A DNA stretch of 64,000 bases from Luteolibacter luteus. GTDB lineage: Bacteria; Verrucomicrobiota; Verrucomicrobiia; Verrucomicrobiales; Akkermansiaceae. The notes under the pieces are model-generated. The model had not been told where the DNA came from and ran no database searches. It saw only the letters and a program-made list of their open reading frames with translations. A program made the position numbers and the translations under genes. Location: contig NZ_CP051774.1 in assembly GCF_012913485.1 (NCBI RefSeq), positions 5,332,001-5,396,000 of the forward strand, given 5' to 3'. Positions 26,247 through 35,566 of this stretch are shown here, one piece after another; the stretch's first letter is position 1; the number at the start of each line of letters is the position of its first letter.

Positions 26247-27476
26247 TTAGACTGCCTTCACCGCTTCGCGGGGGATGCCGCGCATTTCGAAGATCCGGAA
26301 GATGGTGTCTTCGATTAGATTGTTCGGGCAGGAGGCACCTGCGGTGATCCCGATGACCACCGGCTTCTCACCGAGCAGGACAGCGGGATAGCTGCTTGAG
26401 ATTTCCGACTTCTCGTGAAGGTCGAAGTGAACGATTTGCTCCAGCGACTCGAGGCAGGCGGCGTTGCGGATGAAGAAGGTGGGCAGGGATTGCTCGCCGA
26501 TTTCCACGAGGTGCGTGGTGTTCGAGCTGTTGTAGCCACCGACGACGAAGAGCATGTCCATGGGACGGCGGAGCATCTCGAAGAGAGCGTCCTGTCGCTC
26601 TTGGGTGGCACCGCAAATGGTGTCGAAGAAGATGAAATTCTCCGCCGAGCCGTCGCGGGCTTCCACGGCGGCGCGGACGCGGCGTTGGATCTCCTCGGTC
26701 TCGCTTTTCAACATCGTGGTCTGGTTGGCCACGCCCACCTTGGCGAGGTGAACATCGGGGTCGAAGCCTTCGGAGGCCGCGTGAGAGAAGCGCTTGAGGA
26801 AAGCATCCTTGTCGCCGCCTTCTCGGATGTATTTGCAGACGGCATCGGTCTCATCGAGGGTCAGCACGATGAGATAGTGACCCTTGCCGTCATCGCCCAT
26901 GGCGCGGGATGCGGTGGCTTGGGTTTCCTCATGGCCGGCCTTGCCGTGGATGATGGAGGTGATGCCGTCCTTGGCGTAGCCGCGGACACGACGCCAGACC
27001 TTCATCACGTCGCCGCAGGTGGTATCCACCACGTAGCAGCCGCGCTCCTCGATCTTCTCCATGAAGTTTGTCGGTGCGCCGAAGGCGGGGACGATCACCA
27101 CATCATCCGGGGAAAGCTGGTCGTAGTCGTCGGTGAGCTCCTTCCAGGGAAGGGAGACGATGCCCATGTCCACAAGCTGGCGATTCACCTCCGGGTTGTG
27201 GATGATCTCGCCGATGAGAAAGATTCTCTGATCCGGGAAAACGCGGCGTGCGGCGTAGGCCAAATCGATCGCGCGCTCCACACCGTAGCAAAACCCGAAC
27301 TGTTGGGCGAGGCGCACGGTGGTATTGCCGATGGTGATTTCGCCGCCGTTTTCGCGGATCCTTTCGACGATCGATGAGCGATAGTGGCGCTCCACCTCGG
27401 CATTGACCTGAGTCATCACGTCCGGACGGCGGACGTTCACGCGGGGGCGCTTCTGCTTGTCGGCGGTTTCGCTCAT
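26247..27476 (-). CDS. ispH: 4-hydroxy-3-methylbut-2-enyl diphosphate reductase
   Basis: Last enzyme of the MEP isoprenoid pathway; makes IPP and DMAPP through a 4Fe-4S cluster. The three cluster cysteines are seen in FGFCYGVERA, VDTTCGDVMKVW and TAGASCPNN. Conserved HGKAGHEETQATASR holds the active-site His and Glu. At 409 residues it is the long type seen in cyanobacteria, plants and some other phyla, rather than the 310-residue E. coli form. ATG at 27476 starts MSETADKQKRPRVNVRRPDV; the upstream in-frame Met is less likely. Confidence 0.96.
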   Translation of the reverse strand: MSETADKQKRPRVNVRRPDVMTQVNAEVERHYRSSIVERIRENGGEITIGNTTVRLAQQFGFCYGVERAIDLAYAARRVFPDQRIFLIGEIIHNPEVNRQLVDMGIVSLPWKELTDDYDQLSPDDVVIVPAFGAPTNFMEKIEERGCYVVDTTCGDVMKVWRRVRGYAKDGITSIIHGKAGHEETQATASRAMGDDGKGHYLIVLTLDETDAVCKYIREGGDKDAFLKRFSHAASEGFDPDVHLAKVGVANQTTMLKSETEEIQRRVRAAVEARDGSAENFIFFDTICGATQERQDALFEMLRRPMDMLFVVGGYNSSNTTHLVEIGEQSLPTFFIRNAACLESLEQIVHFDLHEKSEISSSYPAVLLGEKPVVIGITAGASCPNNLIEDTIFRIFEMRGIPREAVKAV

Positions 27477-27579
27477 GTGCGGGGGCGATATAGCTCCGCT
27501 TTGTCCCGGGACCAAATCATTTCCCGAATTGGGGAGAAAAGGGCCGGGGTGGATGGGGTGGGGTGGATCGTTCTGAAAA

Positions 27580-28323
27580 TCAGGGACTAAGAGGGTGAGA
27601 CGATGCTCGTCTGTCCTGCCTGTCCGGGGTGCCCTTGCGTTTCGGCAGCACGGGCAGGACGAGCAGCGAGAAGAGGACGGCGGCGAGAGCCTGCATCCAG
27701 AGAAGGTAGATCGGCCATGGTCCCAGATGGTCCAGCAGGCTGGGGTTCACCGGTTTGCGGGCGGTGAAGCCGAAGTTGGTGCCGAGGAGATGGTTCACAG
27801 CCATGGCGACGAGGAGATACACGTTTGCCCAGAGCAAGGCTTGGAGGGGTGTCCTCCACCACGGGTGTTCGGCGCGCCAGCCATTCACGATTGGCAGGTA
27901 GAATGCCGCTCCCACGACCGCGAAGTGATGCACGAAAAACGCGATGAAGGCGGGGTGCGGATAGCCGATCGAAATTGCGGGAGTGGCCAGTGCCTGGACG
28001 GTGGCGGCCAGTCCCCAGAAATAGGTGAGGGTAGCCAGCAGGCGCTTTCCCGTGAGCAGGGCGAAGCCGCCGATGAAAGCGGCGACGTCACAGAGGTGTA
28101 GGGGCAAAGCGCTATCCAGGTCCGCGTCCCCACCGTCCACCGTGGCCCATGCCGCTTGCGTGTAAGCGAAAGCAGCGAGGCAGAGAAAGGCGAGGATGCT
28201 GCGGGCGATGCGCTCGTTCCGTTCGCCGGATTTGCCCAGCAGGACCAAAGCCGTCACTCCAATGGCGCCGGCGACGAGTGCCCAACCGTGAGTGGCGGAA
28301 AAGGGCACGAAAGGCGGCGGCAT
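27580..28323 (-). CDS. TIGR02206/YwaF-like integral membrane protein
   Basis: A 247-residue protein with about seven membrane segments. Typical of the family are the LPLHLCDVAAFIGGFALLTG stretch, TYFWGLAATVQALATPAI, HHFAVVGAAFYLP, and VNHLLGTNFGFTARKP with the conserved asparagine. The function of the family is unknown. ATG 28323 is chosen, since the longer frame overlaps the upstream acetyltransferase gene and adds no conserved sequence. Confidence 0.82.
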   Translation of the reverse strand: MPPPFVPFSATHGWALVAGAIGVTALVLLGKSGERNERIARSILAFLCLAAFAYTQAAWATVDGGDADLDSALPLHLCDVAAFIGGFALLTGKRLLATLTYFWGLAATVQALATPAISIGYPHPAFIAFFVHHFAVVGAAFYLPIVNGWRAEHPWWRTPLQALLWANVYLLVAMAVNHLLGTNFGFTARKPVNPSLLDHLGPWPIYLLWMQALAAVLFSLLVLPVLPKRKGTPDRQDRRASSHPLSP

Positions 28324-28408
28324 GGCGTGAGGAAAGCGATGCTTGGATGGGGCGGCAAGTCCGATTGGAAAAGGCGGGGAAAGGAGCCGCCTTCTAGTGT
28401 CACTGGAA

Positions 28409-28927
28409 TCAAGCAAGATTCCTCAGGCGTTGATACATCGTCATGATTGCGCCCTTGTAGGTGGCTTCGTCGAAAGCCTGATACCCCATCTTCGCCGCCA
28501 GGCGGTGGGATGGCTGATTTTCCTTCTGGATGATGCACACGGTACGAGCCGGGCTGTGAGTGGTGTCGAACCAAGCATGGGCGGCGCTGGCAGCCTCGAA
28601 GCCATAGCCTTTTCCGTGGCAGTTGCTGGTCAGGATCCAAGCGGCTTCCGGGAAGGGATCGAACTCATTCCCGAGATAGCGATGGAAGTCCGCGAAACCC
28701 GTATCTCCGAGAAAGCGGCCGCTGGACTTCTCGGTAATTGCGAAGAGTCCGTAGCCGAAAACCGACCAATGCCCGATGTAACGAAGAAGGCGATTCCAGA
28801 CTTCTTCCTTCGAAAGCGTCATTCCTCCGACATAGCGGACCACCTCGGGATCGGAGAACATTGCGCAGATGTCTTCGAAATCGGAAAGGGTGTGGGGGCG
28901 CAGCAAGAGGCGTTCGGTCTCGATCAT
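28409..28927 (-). CDS. GNAT N-acetyltransferase (RimJ/RimL type)
   Basis: A 172-residue acetyl-CoA-dependent transferase. The start IETERLLLRPHTLSDFEDI is the RimJ/L hallmark; the acetyl-CoA loop is in NCHGKGYGFEA (about residues 106-116), and the motif B region is KENQPSHRLAAKMGYQ. It may acetylate a ribosomal protein N-terminus or a small amine; the substrate cannot be assigned. ATG at 28927 is chosen because it opens the family's N-terminus. Confidence 0.88.
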   Translation of the reverse strand: MIETERLLLRPHTLSDFEDICAMFSDPEVVRYVGGMTLSKEEVWNRLLRYIGHWSVFGYGLFAITEKSSGRFLGDTGFADFHRYLGNEFDPFPEAAWILTSNCHGKGYGFEAASAAHAWFDTTHSPARTVCIIQKENQPSHRLAAKMGYQAFDEATYKGAIMTMYQRLRNLA

Positions 28928-28980
28928 CTGGGGAAGTGAAAATGGCCGATGCGGCATCCAGGAATCAAAATCCGCGGCGC

Positions 28981-29685
28981 TCAGCGGTAGCCTTCTTGGA
29001 CCCAGATGATCGCATTCGTGAATCCGAGGCCGAGGTGCTGGCCGACCAGATCGGAGTCATAGCCGTAGCCATCGACCGAGCCGCTGGCGAGTTCGCGGAG
29101 TTCGGAGGAAGCCTGGGCGAATTGATCGAGGGTCGCACGGGGGACTTGGTGCGGTTCCTTGGCGGTCTCGAGTTCGCGTTTGGCGGCCTCGATGGCATCG
29201 GCGCATATGAGAAAGCTGTCCTTGGCTTTTTTCGGAATCTTGAAGCTGCCTCTATTCAGCCCGCTGGCGCGTCTGACTTCCAAGTAGTGGGGGAGGGCGG
29301 CTTGGAAGTCGGTGCAGGATTTTGCCAAGGCGTTGATAGCCGGTTGGTAGCGCGGATCGAGACCGGCTTGGTGGAAGGCGATGGGGAGGGATGGCGTTTT
29401 CAGGACCGCTCCGGCAGGGATCTTCTGCGGATCCGGCAGGCCATTCAGGCGCGCGAGGAAACCTGAGAACTTGGCATGCCCGTAGGCCTTTGTCGCAATG
29501 GTTCCGAGGGCCATCCCGGGCTCCACCGTCACGGCGGGGGACGCGGGGGCGGGGATCTCTGCATCCGTGACGACCGGAAGTGGTGCGGGCGTGGAAGCCG
29601 GGTTGGCCGATTTGGTGGACCTGGCCTGCCGGTCACAGCTGCAGAGTGCGAGGGAGGCCAGAATCGGCAAGGACCAGGGTTTCAT
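28981..29685 (-). CDS. lipoprotein with a LysM-like domain
   Basis: A 234-residue protein with signal MKPWSLPILASLALCSCD (lipobox cysteine at residue 17). A Pro/Ala-rich linker is followed by a LysM-like stretch at about 51-99 (VEPGMALGTIATKAYGH, LARLNGLPDPQKIPAGAVL), which would bind peptidoglycan, and a helical domain with TCD..ALPHYLEVRR to the C-terminus. It ends 54 bases upstream of the acetyltransferase gene. Role in cell-wall contact is inferred. Confidence 0.75.
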   Translation of the reverse strand: MKPWSLPILASLALCSCDRQARSTKSANPASTPAPLPVVTDAEIPAPASPAVTVEPGMALGTIATKAYGHAKFSGFLARLNGLPDPQKIPAGAVLKTPSLPIAFHQAGLDPRYQPAINALAKSCTDFQAALPHYLEVRRASGLNRGSFKIPKKAKDSFLICADAIEAAKRELETAKEPHQVPRATLDQFAQASSELRELASGSVDGYGYDSDLVGQHLGLGFTNAIIWVQEGYR

Positions 29686-29835
29686 GCGGAAATTTACTGG
29701 GAATCAAAGAGCTGTCTCTCGTCGGGAACTGTACTCCTCTGCTGCTGCGGCACACGAAACTCCGCATTCCCCGCCGTTGACTGCGAGCGCTTTCCCCCCT
29801 GAAATGCGCGCCCCCGGCAGGGTCCGGGTTTGTAT

Positions 29836-31005
29836 ATGGACTATTCGCAGAAAATCGCCCGTCAGATCGCAGGCATTCCCCGCTCGGGAATCCGCGATTT
29901 CTTCGAGCTCGTCCAAGGCCGTGAGGGAGTCATCTCCCTCGGCGTTGGTGAGCCCGACTTTACGACTCCTTGGCATATTCGCGAAGCCGCCATCTACGCC
30001 TTGGAGAAGGGCCACACTTCATACACCTCCAATCTGGGCCTGCCCGCGCTGCGCAAGGCCATCGCCCGTTACGTTTCCGATTTCTTCCACGTGCAATACG
30101 AGGCCCTCACCGAGGTGCTCGTGACCGTGGGTGTTTCCGAAGCCATCGACATCGCCCTGCGCGCCCTGATCAACCCGGGCGACGAGGTGATCTACCATGA
30201 GCCTTGCTACGTTTCCTATTCGCCGAGCATCGTGATGGCCTATGGCACCGCGGTGGGCGTGCACACGCGCAAGCGCGATGGCTTCTCGCTGAAGCCGGAG
30301 GAGCTGGCGAAGGCGATCACGCCGAAGAGCCGGGTGCTGATGCTGAATTTCCCGACAAATCCGACCGGCGCGACCGCGAACCGCGAGGACTTGGAAGGCA
30401 TCGCAAAGCTCTGCATCGAGCACGATCTCTTCGTGCTGACGGACGAGATCTACAGCGAGCTGCGCTACGATGCCAGCGACGAGCATGTTTCGATCGCCTC
30501 GCTGCCGGGCATGAAGGAGCGCACGGTGCTGCTGCATGGCTTCTCGAAGGCCTTCGCGATGACCGGCTTCCGCCTGGGCTATGCCTGTGCGCCGCAGCCG
30601 ATCACGGAGGCGATGATGAAGATCCACCAGTACTCGATGCTCTGCGCGCCGATCATGAGCCAGATGGCCGCGATCGAGGCGCTAGAGAATGGTGCTCCGG
30701 AAGTGGCGAAGATGCGGGATGCGTATCATCAGCGCCGCGATTTCCTCGTGAAGCGCCTGAACCAGATGGGCCTGAGCTGCCACTCGCCGGGTGGGGCATT
30801 CTACGTCTTCCCGGACATCCGGGAGACGGGGCTGTCCTCGAAGGACTTCGCGATGCGCCTGCTGGAAGAAGAAGGCGTGGCCGCCGTGCCGGGCAGTGCC
30901 TTCGGTGAATCCGGTGAGGGATTCCTGCGCTGCTGTTACGCGACCGGCTTCGATGACCTGAAGCTGGCGATGGACAAGATGGAGCGCTTCGTCGGCCGTC
31001 TTTAA
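29836..31005 (+). CDS. class I/II PLP-dependent aminotransferase
   Basis: A 389-residue fold-type I enzyme. Motifs: substrate-binding ISLGVGEPDFTTP, TYTSN-like TSYTSNLGLPALR, the NPTGATANREDL with conserved Asn, YSELRYD and the PLP lysine in HGFSKAFAMTGFRLGY. The sequence resembles the PatA/AlaT/aspartate-type subgroup; the exact amino-acid substrate is not assignable. The start ATG at 29836 is preferred to a TTG two codons earlier. A hairpin terminator follows the stop. Confidence 0.93.
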   Translation: MDYSQKIARQIAGIPRSGIRDFFELVQGREGVISLGVGEPDFTTPWHIREAAIYALEKGHTSYTSNLGLPALRKAIARYVSDFFHVQYEALTEVLVTVGVSEAIDIALRALINPGDEVIYHEPCYVSYSPSIVMAYGTAVGVHTRKRDGFSLKPEELAKAITPKSRVLMLNFPTNPTGATANREDLEGIAKLCIEHDLFVLTDEIYSELRYDASDEHVSIASLPGMKERTVLLHGFSKAFAMTGFRLGYACAPQPITEAMMKIHQYSMLCAPIMSQMAAIEALENGAPEVAKMRDAYHQRRDFLVKRLNQMGLSCHSPGGAFYVFPDIRETGLSSKDFAMRLLEEEGVAAVPGSAFGESGEGFLRCCYATGFDDLKLAMDKMERFVGRL

Positions 31006-31019
31006 TCGATCAAACCAAG

Positions 31020-31046
31020 GAAAGGGGCGCTGATGGCGCCCCTTTC
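31020..31046 (+). terminator. hairpin terminator of the aminotransferase gene
   Basis: Eleven-base perfect stem GAAAGGGGCGC / GCGCCCCTTTC (31020-31030 with 31036-31046), 15 bases after the stop. The T run after it is weak. Confidence 0.7.
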
Positions 31047-31256
31047 TGCGTTTAAGAGGGAAGCCGCGGGGGATGCCGCCCGGGTTGACTCAACTTCGCC
31101 GCCACCCTTAGCCTCTGCGCGATGTTGAGAAAGTGGTCGTCTCTTCTGACGAGGATAGCGCCTGGGCTTGGAGTCTGGCTCGTGGACGGTGCTGTCCTTC
31201 AGTCTACACGGCTGTCATCTGCTTTCCCGGAACAAGCCCTCGCCTGATTTTTGAAC

Positions 31257-32060
31257 ATGGAGCCCACCCTTTCCGCGCATGATGCGCGAGCCTCCCGTCT
31301 GAGACTCGAGCAAACGGATTTCTGGATTCGAGCCCAGATCGTGCCCTTCGCGGTGTTCATGGGCTTCATGCTGCTGTTGCAGATCTTCGGGGCTCTCTTC
31401 ATCTGGGAGCACCCGGCCGCACCGTGGTGGCGGCACTGGCCGGAACAGTGGGTGTATCCGCTGCAAACGGTGGTAACCCTGGTCCTGCTCGCCCGGCTCT
31501 GGAAGTACTATGAATTTCGTTGGTCGTGGAAATGGTGTGCCGCCGGTGCGATCTTCGGCGCAGTGGGGATTGGCGTCTGGCTGCTACCGACGGTGATGTA
31601 TGATCGCCTGGGTCTGACAGGCGAGACCACCGGTTGGCAGAAGTGGCTGGGCCTGGCTGCAAGGACGAAGGGCTTTAATCCGGCGGAAGCCTTCGGTGAG
31701 GGGACGCCTGCCTTCTGGGCTGCACTGGTCATGCGCTTTGTGCGTGCCGTGGTGGTGGTGGCGCTGGTCGAGGAGATCCTATGGCGCTCCTTCATGATGC
31801 GCTTCGTCGAAGATTGGGAAGGTGACTATTGGAAGCGGCCGTTTGGCAGGGCTTCCTGGAAGTCCTATCTGATCGTGACGGGCTTGTTCATGCTTGCCCA
31901 TGCCCCGGTGGATTATCCAGCGGCTTTTGTCTATGGATCGCTCACCTATGTGCTCTGCATCTGGAGCAAGAGCCTGGGTGCATGCGTGGTGATGCACGGG
32001 GTTGCGAATTTGCTGATGGGGCTCTTCGCGGTCGTCTACGGGAAGTATGGGCTGTGGTGA
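31257..32060 (+). CDS. CPBP intramembrane (CAAX-type) protease
   Basis: A 267-residue membrane protein with about seven hydrophobic segments and the three catalytic motifs of the CPBP/ABI group: EEILWR (EExxxR), FMLAH (FxxxH) and HGVAN (HxxxN). Length and the WRSF context resemble the CAAX-protease-related proteins encoded in PEP-CTERM/exosortase genomes, which fits the PEP-CTERM protein at 11.6 kb. A role in processing exosortase substrates is inferred from genome context only. ATG 31257 is chosen; a TTG lies two codons upstream. Confidence 0.82.
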   Translation: MEPTLSAHDARASRLRLEQTDFWIRAQIVPFAVFMGFMLLLQIFGALFIWEHPAAPWWRHWPEQWVYPLQTVVTLVLLARLWKYYEFRWSWKWCAAGAIFGAVGIGVWLLPTVMYDRLGLTGETTGWQKWLGLAARTKGFNPAEAFGEGTPAFWAALVMRFVRAVVVVALVEEILWRSFMMRFVEDWEGDYWKRPFGRASWKSYLIVTGLFMLAHAPVDYPAAFVYGSLTYVLCIWSKSLGACVVMHGVANLLMGLFAVVYGKYGLW

Positions 32061-32094
32061 GCAAAGAGGGCCCCGGGACCGGGCCCATCCTTGA

Positions 32095-33270
32095 TTATCC
32101 TTTCACCTTTACGCGGATCATGGTCGAGAGTCCTGGGCGGAGGCTGTCTTCGAAGCCGTGGATCGAGTCGGCGTCGAAGACGATCTTTACCGGGACGCGC
32201 TGGACGACCTTGGTGAAGTTGCCGGTAGCGTTGTCCGGTGGAAGCAGGGCGAACTGTGCGCCGGTGGAGGGCGCGATGCTTTCGATCTTGCCGTGGAAGG
32301 CCTTGCCATCGAGGGCATCGACGCGGATCTCCACATCTTGTCCGGTCTTCATGGAGCCGAGCTGGGTTTCCTTGAAGTTCGCGACGACCCAGTAGTCGTT
32401 TTCGACGAGGGCGAAGACCGGTTGGCCTGCTTGGACACGGTTGCCGGTTTCGATGTTCTTGTTGCCCACGATGCCGTCGGCGGGGGCGACGAGCTTGGTA
32501 TCGGCGAACTGGCGTTCGATTTCACGGAGTGCGGCGGCTTGGGCTTCGATGGTGGCCTTCGCGGCCTGCACTTCGGCCTCCGCGACTTCCACGGCGGCGG
32601 CGCTGGTTTTCTTCTTCGCTTCGGCGGCAGCGTGGGCTGCCTTGGCAGCTTCGAGGCTGGCGGTGGTCGTCGCCACGACGCTGCGGGTGGTATCCACCTC
32701 GGCTTCGGAGACCGCGCGGGTGCCACCATTGAAGAGGCTGCTATTGCGATGGTAGTTCACGTTCGCGAGATCGAGTTGTGCCTCGGTCTGCTTCACCATC
32801 GCGGAGGCGCTCCCGACCTGGGCTTCGGCTTGTTGCTCCTCTGCCTTCGATCGATCGAGAGCTGCGAGGGCTTGGACGAGGCTGGCGTCTGCCTGGGCCT
32901 TTGCTGCCTGGAGTTTCTGGCGGGCAATCGCGAATTCGAGAGGATCGATCTCGGCGAGTTCCTGGCCGGCTTTCACGTGTTGGTTTTCCTCCACCAGCAC
33001 CTTCAGCACCGGGCCCGCGACGCCGGGGCTAATGCGATGGATGTGACCGGTGATGTAGGCATCGTCGGTCTTCTCATAGGTCATGGACTCGTGGACGAAG
33101 TGGACGCCCCACGCGACACCGCCGGCGAGGAAGCCCAAGGTAAGCAGGCGGGACGCGATCCCGCGCTTCTTCGGGGCCTTGCCGCTGCCTGCATCCGGCG
33201 TGCTTTCATCCGGCAGGATGCCGGTTTCCCCGGAGTTCTCTTCGGAGGGCTTGATGGATGGATTGGACAT
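32095..33270 (-). CDS. emrA: EmrA/HlyD-type membrane fusion protein
   Basis: A 391-residue periplasmic adaptor of a tripartite efflux pump. One N-terminal membrane anchor (about 40-58) precedes the biotinyl-lipoyl-like half (TDDAYITGHIHRISPGVAGP, VEENQHVKAGQELAEID), a long alpha-hairpin rich in Ala/Gln/Lys (about 105-255), the second half (KLVAPADGIVGNKNIETGN) and a beta-barrel domain. It is the third gene of a tetR-emrB-emrA operon, 20 bases after emrB. An outer-membrane TolC-like partner is not encoded nearby. The symbol rests on family and gene pairing. Confidence 0.92.
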   Translation of the reverse strand: MSNPSIKPSEENSGETGILPDESTPDAGSGKAPKKRGIASRLLTLGFLAGGVAWGVHFVHESMTYEKTDDAYITGHIHRISPGVAGPVLKVLVEENQHVKAGQELAEIDPLEFAIARQKLQAAKAQADASLVQALAALDRSKAEEQQAEAQVGSASAMVKQTEAQLDLANVNYHRNSSLFNGGTRAVSEAEVDTTRSVVATTTASLEAAKAAHAAAEAKKKTSAAAVEVAEAEVQAAKATIEAQAAALREIERQFADTKLVAPADGIVGNKNIETGNRVQAGQPVFALVENDYWVVANFKETQLGSMKTGQDVEIRVDALDGKAFHGKIESIAPSTGAQFALLPPDNATGNFTKVVQRVPVKIVFDADSIHGFEDSLRPGLSTMIRVKVKG

Positions 33271-33290
33271 GGTCGTAGGGAAATTGGAGT

Positions 33291-34916
33291 TCAGTGTGCG
33301 GATGCCGCCGCATCGGATGCGTCCTTGCCTTGCTTTCCACCGAGCAGGAAAAGCAGGGGAAGGGTGACGATAAAAAGAAGGGCGACGTAGGTGAAGATGT
33401 CCTCATAAGAGAGGAGCAGCGCTTGGCCGGAGACGATGCGATCGAGCAAGCCGAGCGCCTGGTCATGAGCCACGTGGGTGTTGCCGCTGTGTTGGGCGAA
33501 GGCACCGGTGAGCAAGTCCATGCGTTCCCCGACTTGCGGGCGGAAATCCGAGATGCGTTCGACGAGCACGGAGCGGTGTTCCGCCTGGCGACGGGCGAGC
33601 ATGGTGGTGATGAGCGCGATGCCGATGCTGCTGCCAAGCTGCCGAGTCAGGCTGTAGAAGCCGGCCCCGGCGGCGATGTCCTTCTTCGCCAGTGGTCCCA
33701 GCGTCGCAATGCTGAGTGGCATGAACATCATCACACTGCCGAAGCCGCGGACGATGAGCGGCCAGAAGAGCTGCTTGGTGCCGGTATCCGGATTGATGTC
33801 CATCAGCAGGAAGCCGGTCATGCTGGTGAGGATGGCGCCAAAGAAGATCATCACGCGCGGCGAGACCTTGCCCCCGATCTTTCCGTAGAGAGCCATCATG
33901 ATCGCGGAGGCGATGGCCCCGGGGGCGAGGATCAGGCCACTCTGCAGGGCGGTGTAGTGCAGGTAGTCCTGCACGAAGATGGGCACCGCGAACATGATGC
34001 CATAGAGACCCATGCCGAGGATGGCGGAGTAGAGGCTGCCCCCGATCATGGAGCGATAGCGCAGGACCCGCAGGTCTACCGCGGGATGCTCCGTGGTAAG
34101 TTCCCGCCAGATGAAGAGGGCGACGCCGATCACGCTGGCGACGGCCATGGTGAGGATGAACTTCGATTCGAACCAATCGTCCTGCTGGCCTTCCTCAAGG
34201 AAGATCTGGAAGCAGGCGAGACCGATGGCGAGCAGGCCGATGCCGGTCCAGTCCACCTTTCCACTGCGGTTGATTTCCTCCGGTCGATCGGAGGGCATGA
34301 AGGTAGTGCACATCAGCACCGCGAGGATGCCGAGAGGCAGATTGATGAAGAAGATCCAGCGCCAGCCCATGTTATCGGTCAGCCAACCGCCGATCACGGG
34401 ACCGATGGCCGGGCCCACGATCACGCCGAGGCCGAAGATGGCTTGGGCGATGGGGCGCTCCTTCACGGGGAAGGCTTCAAAGACGATCGACTGGGCTTTG
34501 GCGAGAAGCCCCCCGCCCGCGAGACCTTGCAGGATGCGGGCGAAGATCAGCATGCCGAGGCTATTGGCCGTGCCGCAGAGCAGCGAGGCCATGGTGAAGC
34601 CGATCAAGGAGAAGACGAAGTAGTTCCGCCGCCCGAAGCGATGGCCGAGCCAGGCGGAAAGCGGGATGATCACCACGTTCGCGCAGGCGTAGCTGGTGGA
34701 GATCCAGCCGGCTTCGGAAAGGGTTGCTCCGAGATTGCCGCGGATGTCGGGCAGCGCGACGTTGGTGATCACGGTATCGATCACCTCCAGGATCGCGCCG
34801 AGGGAAGCGGCGAGCGCGATGACCCATTTGAGGAGGCCCTTTTCCAGCAAACGGCTGGCGATGGGGCTCAGCAGGCCCGGGTCGGACCCATAGAGATTGG
34901 CGGCGGCAGCGCTCAT
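33291..34916 (-). CDS. emrB: DHA2-family MFS efflux transporter (EmrB-type)
   Basis: A 541-residue, 14-helix major facilitator drug:H+ antiporter. Motif A-like GHRFGRRNYF (about 90), the DHA2 hallmark IDTVITNVALPDI in helix 1 and GPVIGGWLTDNMGWRWIFFIN (motif C region) are visible. It pairs with the EmrA-like adaptor downstream to expel hydrophobic compounds. ATG at 34916 lies one base after the stop of the tetR gene, so translation is coupled. Regulated by that TetR protein, by inference. Confidence 0.94.
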   Translation of the reverse strand: MSAAAANLYGSDPGLLSPIASRLLEKGLLKWVIALAASLGAILEVIDTVITNVALPDIRGNLGATLSEAGWISTSYACANVVIIPLSAWLGHRFGRRNYFVFSLIGFTMASLLCGTANSLGMLIFARILQGLAGGGLLAKAQSIVFEAFPVKERPIAQAIFGLGVIVGPAIGPVIGGWLTDNMGWRWIFFINLPLGILAVLMCTTFMPSDRPEEINRSGKVDWTGIGLLAIGLACFQIFLEEGQQDDWFESKFILTMAVASVIGVALFIWRELTTEHPAVDLRVLRYRSMIGGSLYSAILGMGLYGIMFAVPIFVQDYLHYTALQSGLILAPGAIASAIMMALYGKIGGKVSPRVMIFFGAILTSMTGFLLMDINPDTGTKQLFWPLIVRGFGSVMMFMPLSIATLGPLAKKDIAAGAGFYSLTRQLGSSIGIALITTMLARRQAEHRSVLVERISDFRPQVGERMDLLTGAFAQHSGNTHVAHDQALGLLDRIVSGQALLLSYEDIFTYVALLFIVTLPLLFLLGGKQGKDASDAAASAH

Positions 34917-34917
34917 T

Positions 34918-35544
34918 TCAGGAGGGATCTTTCGCAATCGCGCGGACCACCATGTCCACGCAAGCCTTCACGTAGCGCTCGCGGCCATACTCCAGCTTCA
35001 TCGGGCAATCGCTGCGGAGCGCGTGGGTGAAGATCATGCCAACAAGCTGATCGACCACGATGACGGGATCGACCGAGTCGATCACCTCGCCGCGGGCTTG
35101 TGCGGCGCGGAGGCGCTTCACGAGTTGCTCGCGGCGCGGCTTGAAAATGGCGCGGAGCACTTTCATTTCGTGCTCCTCGAACTTGTGGATCTCCCCGACG
35201 AGGACGCGGACCATCGCGATATTCCGCATCAGCATGGCGTGATCGGACTCGGCGAAGGCGGTGACGGTTTCTTGGAGCGAGGCGTCTTGCGGTAGATTGT
35301 CGAAGCGCTCGGCGAGGGGATCGGCCTTGCGCTCGAAGAGTTTCTCCAGAACCGCGCCGAGCAGGCCTTCCTTGGTTTGGAAGTTCCGGAAGAGCGTCAC
35401 CTCGTTGACGCCCGCCTCCTTCGCGATCTCCCGGGTGGTGGCGCCGCTCAGGCCATCGCGGGCAAAAACCGCGGGGGCCGCTTCGAGCAACTTGGCAGCG
35501 GCGCTGCCGCGCTTGGGTTCGGGAGGGAGATTTCCGGCAGGCAT
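34918..35544 (-). CDS. TetR-family regulator of the emrB-emrA pump
   Basis: A 208-residue repressor with the N-terminal helix-turn-helix (LEAAPAVFARDGLSGATTRE, then IAKEAGVNEVTLFRNFQTKE, about residues 20-65) and a helical ligand domain. The start at 35544 is preferred because the sequence upstream in the same frame runs through the operator and lacks domain similarity. It is the first gene of the efflux operon, and a perfect inverted repeat lies two bases before its start codon, which implies autorepression lifted by a pump substrate. Confidence 0.9.
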   Translation of the reverse strand: MPAGNLPPEPKRGSAAAKLLEAAPAVFARDGLSGATTREIAKEAGVNEVTLFRNFQTKEGLLGAVLEKLFERKADPLAERFDNLPQDASLQETVTAFAESDHAMLMRNIAMVRVLVGEIHKFEEHEMKVLRAIFKPRREQLVKRLRAAQARGEVIDSVDPVIVVDQLVGMIFTHALRSDCPMKLEYGRERYVKACVDMVVRAIAKDPS

Positions 35545-35546
35545 GT

Positions 35547-35566
35547 ATGCAAGTGGTTGCTTGCAT
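35547..35566 (-). promoter_or_regulatory. candidate TetR operator of the efflux operon
   Basis: Perfect inverted repeat ATGCAAG-N6-CTTGCAT lies immediately before the tetR start codon. A bound dimer would cover the transcription start and the translation start region. Spacing and arm length fit TetR regulators. Confidence 0.68.

Noticed and set aside
31122-31247. A possible 41-codon gene before the CPBP protease (MLRKWSSLLTRIAPGLG...)
   Set aside because: It has no ribosome site, no family resemblance and no hydrophobic or helical periodicity beyond chance.
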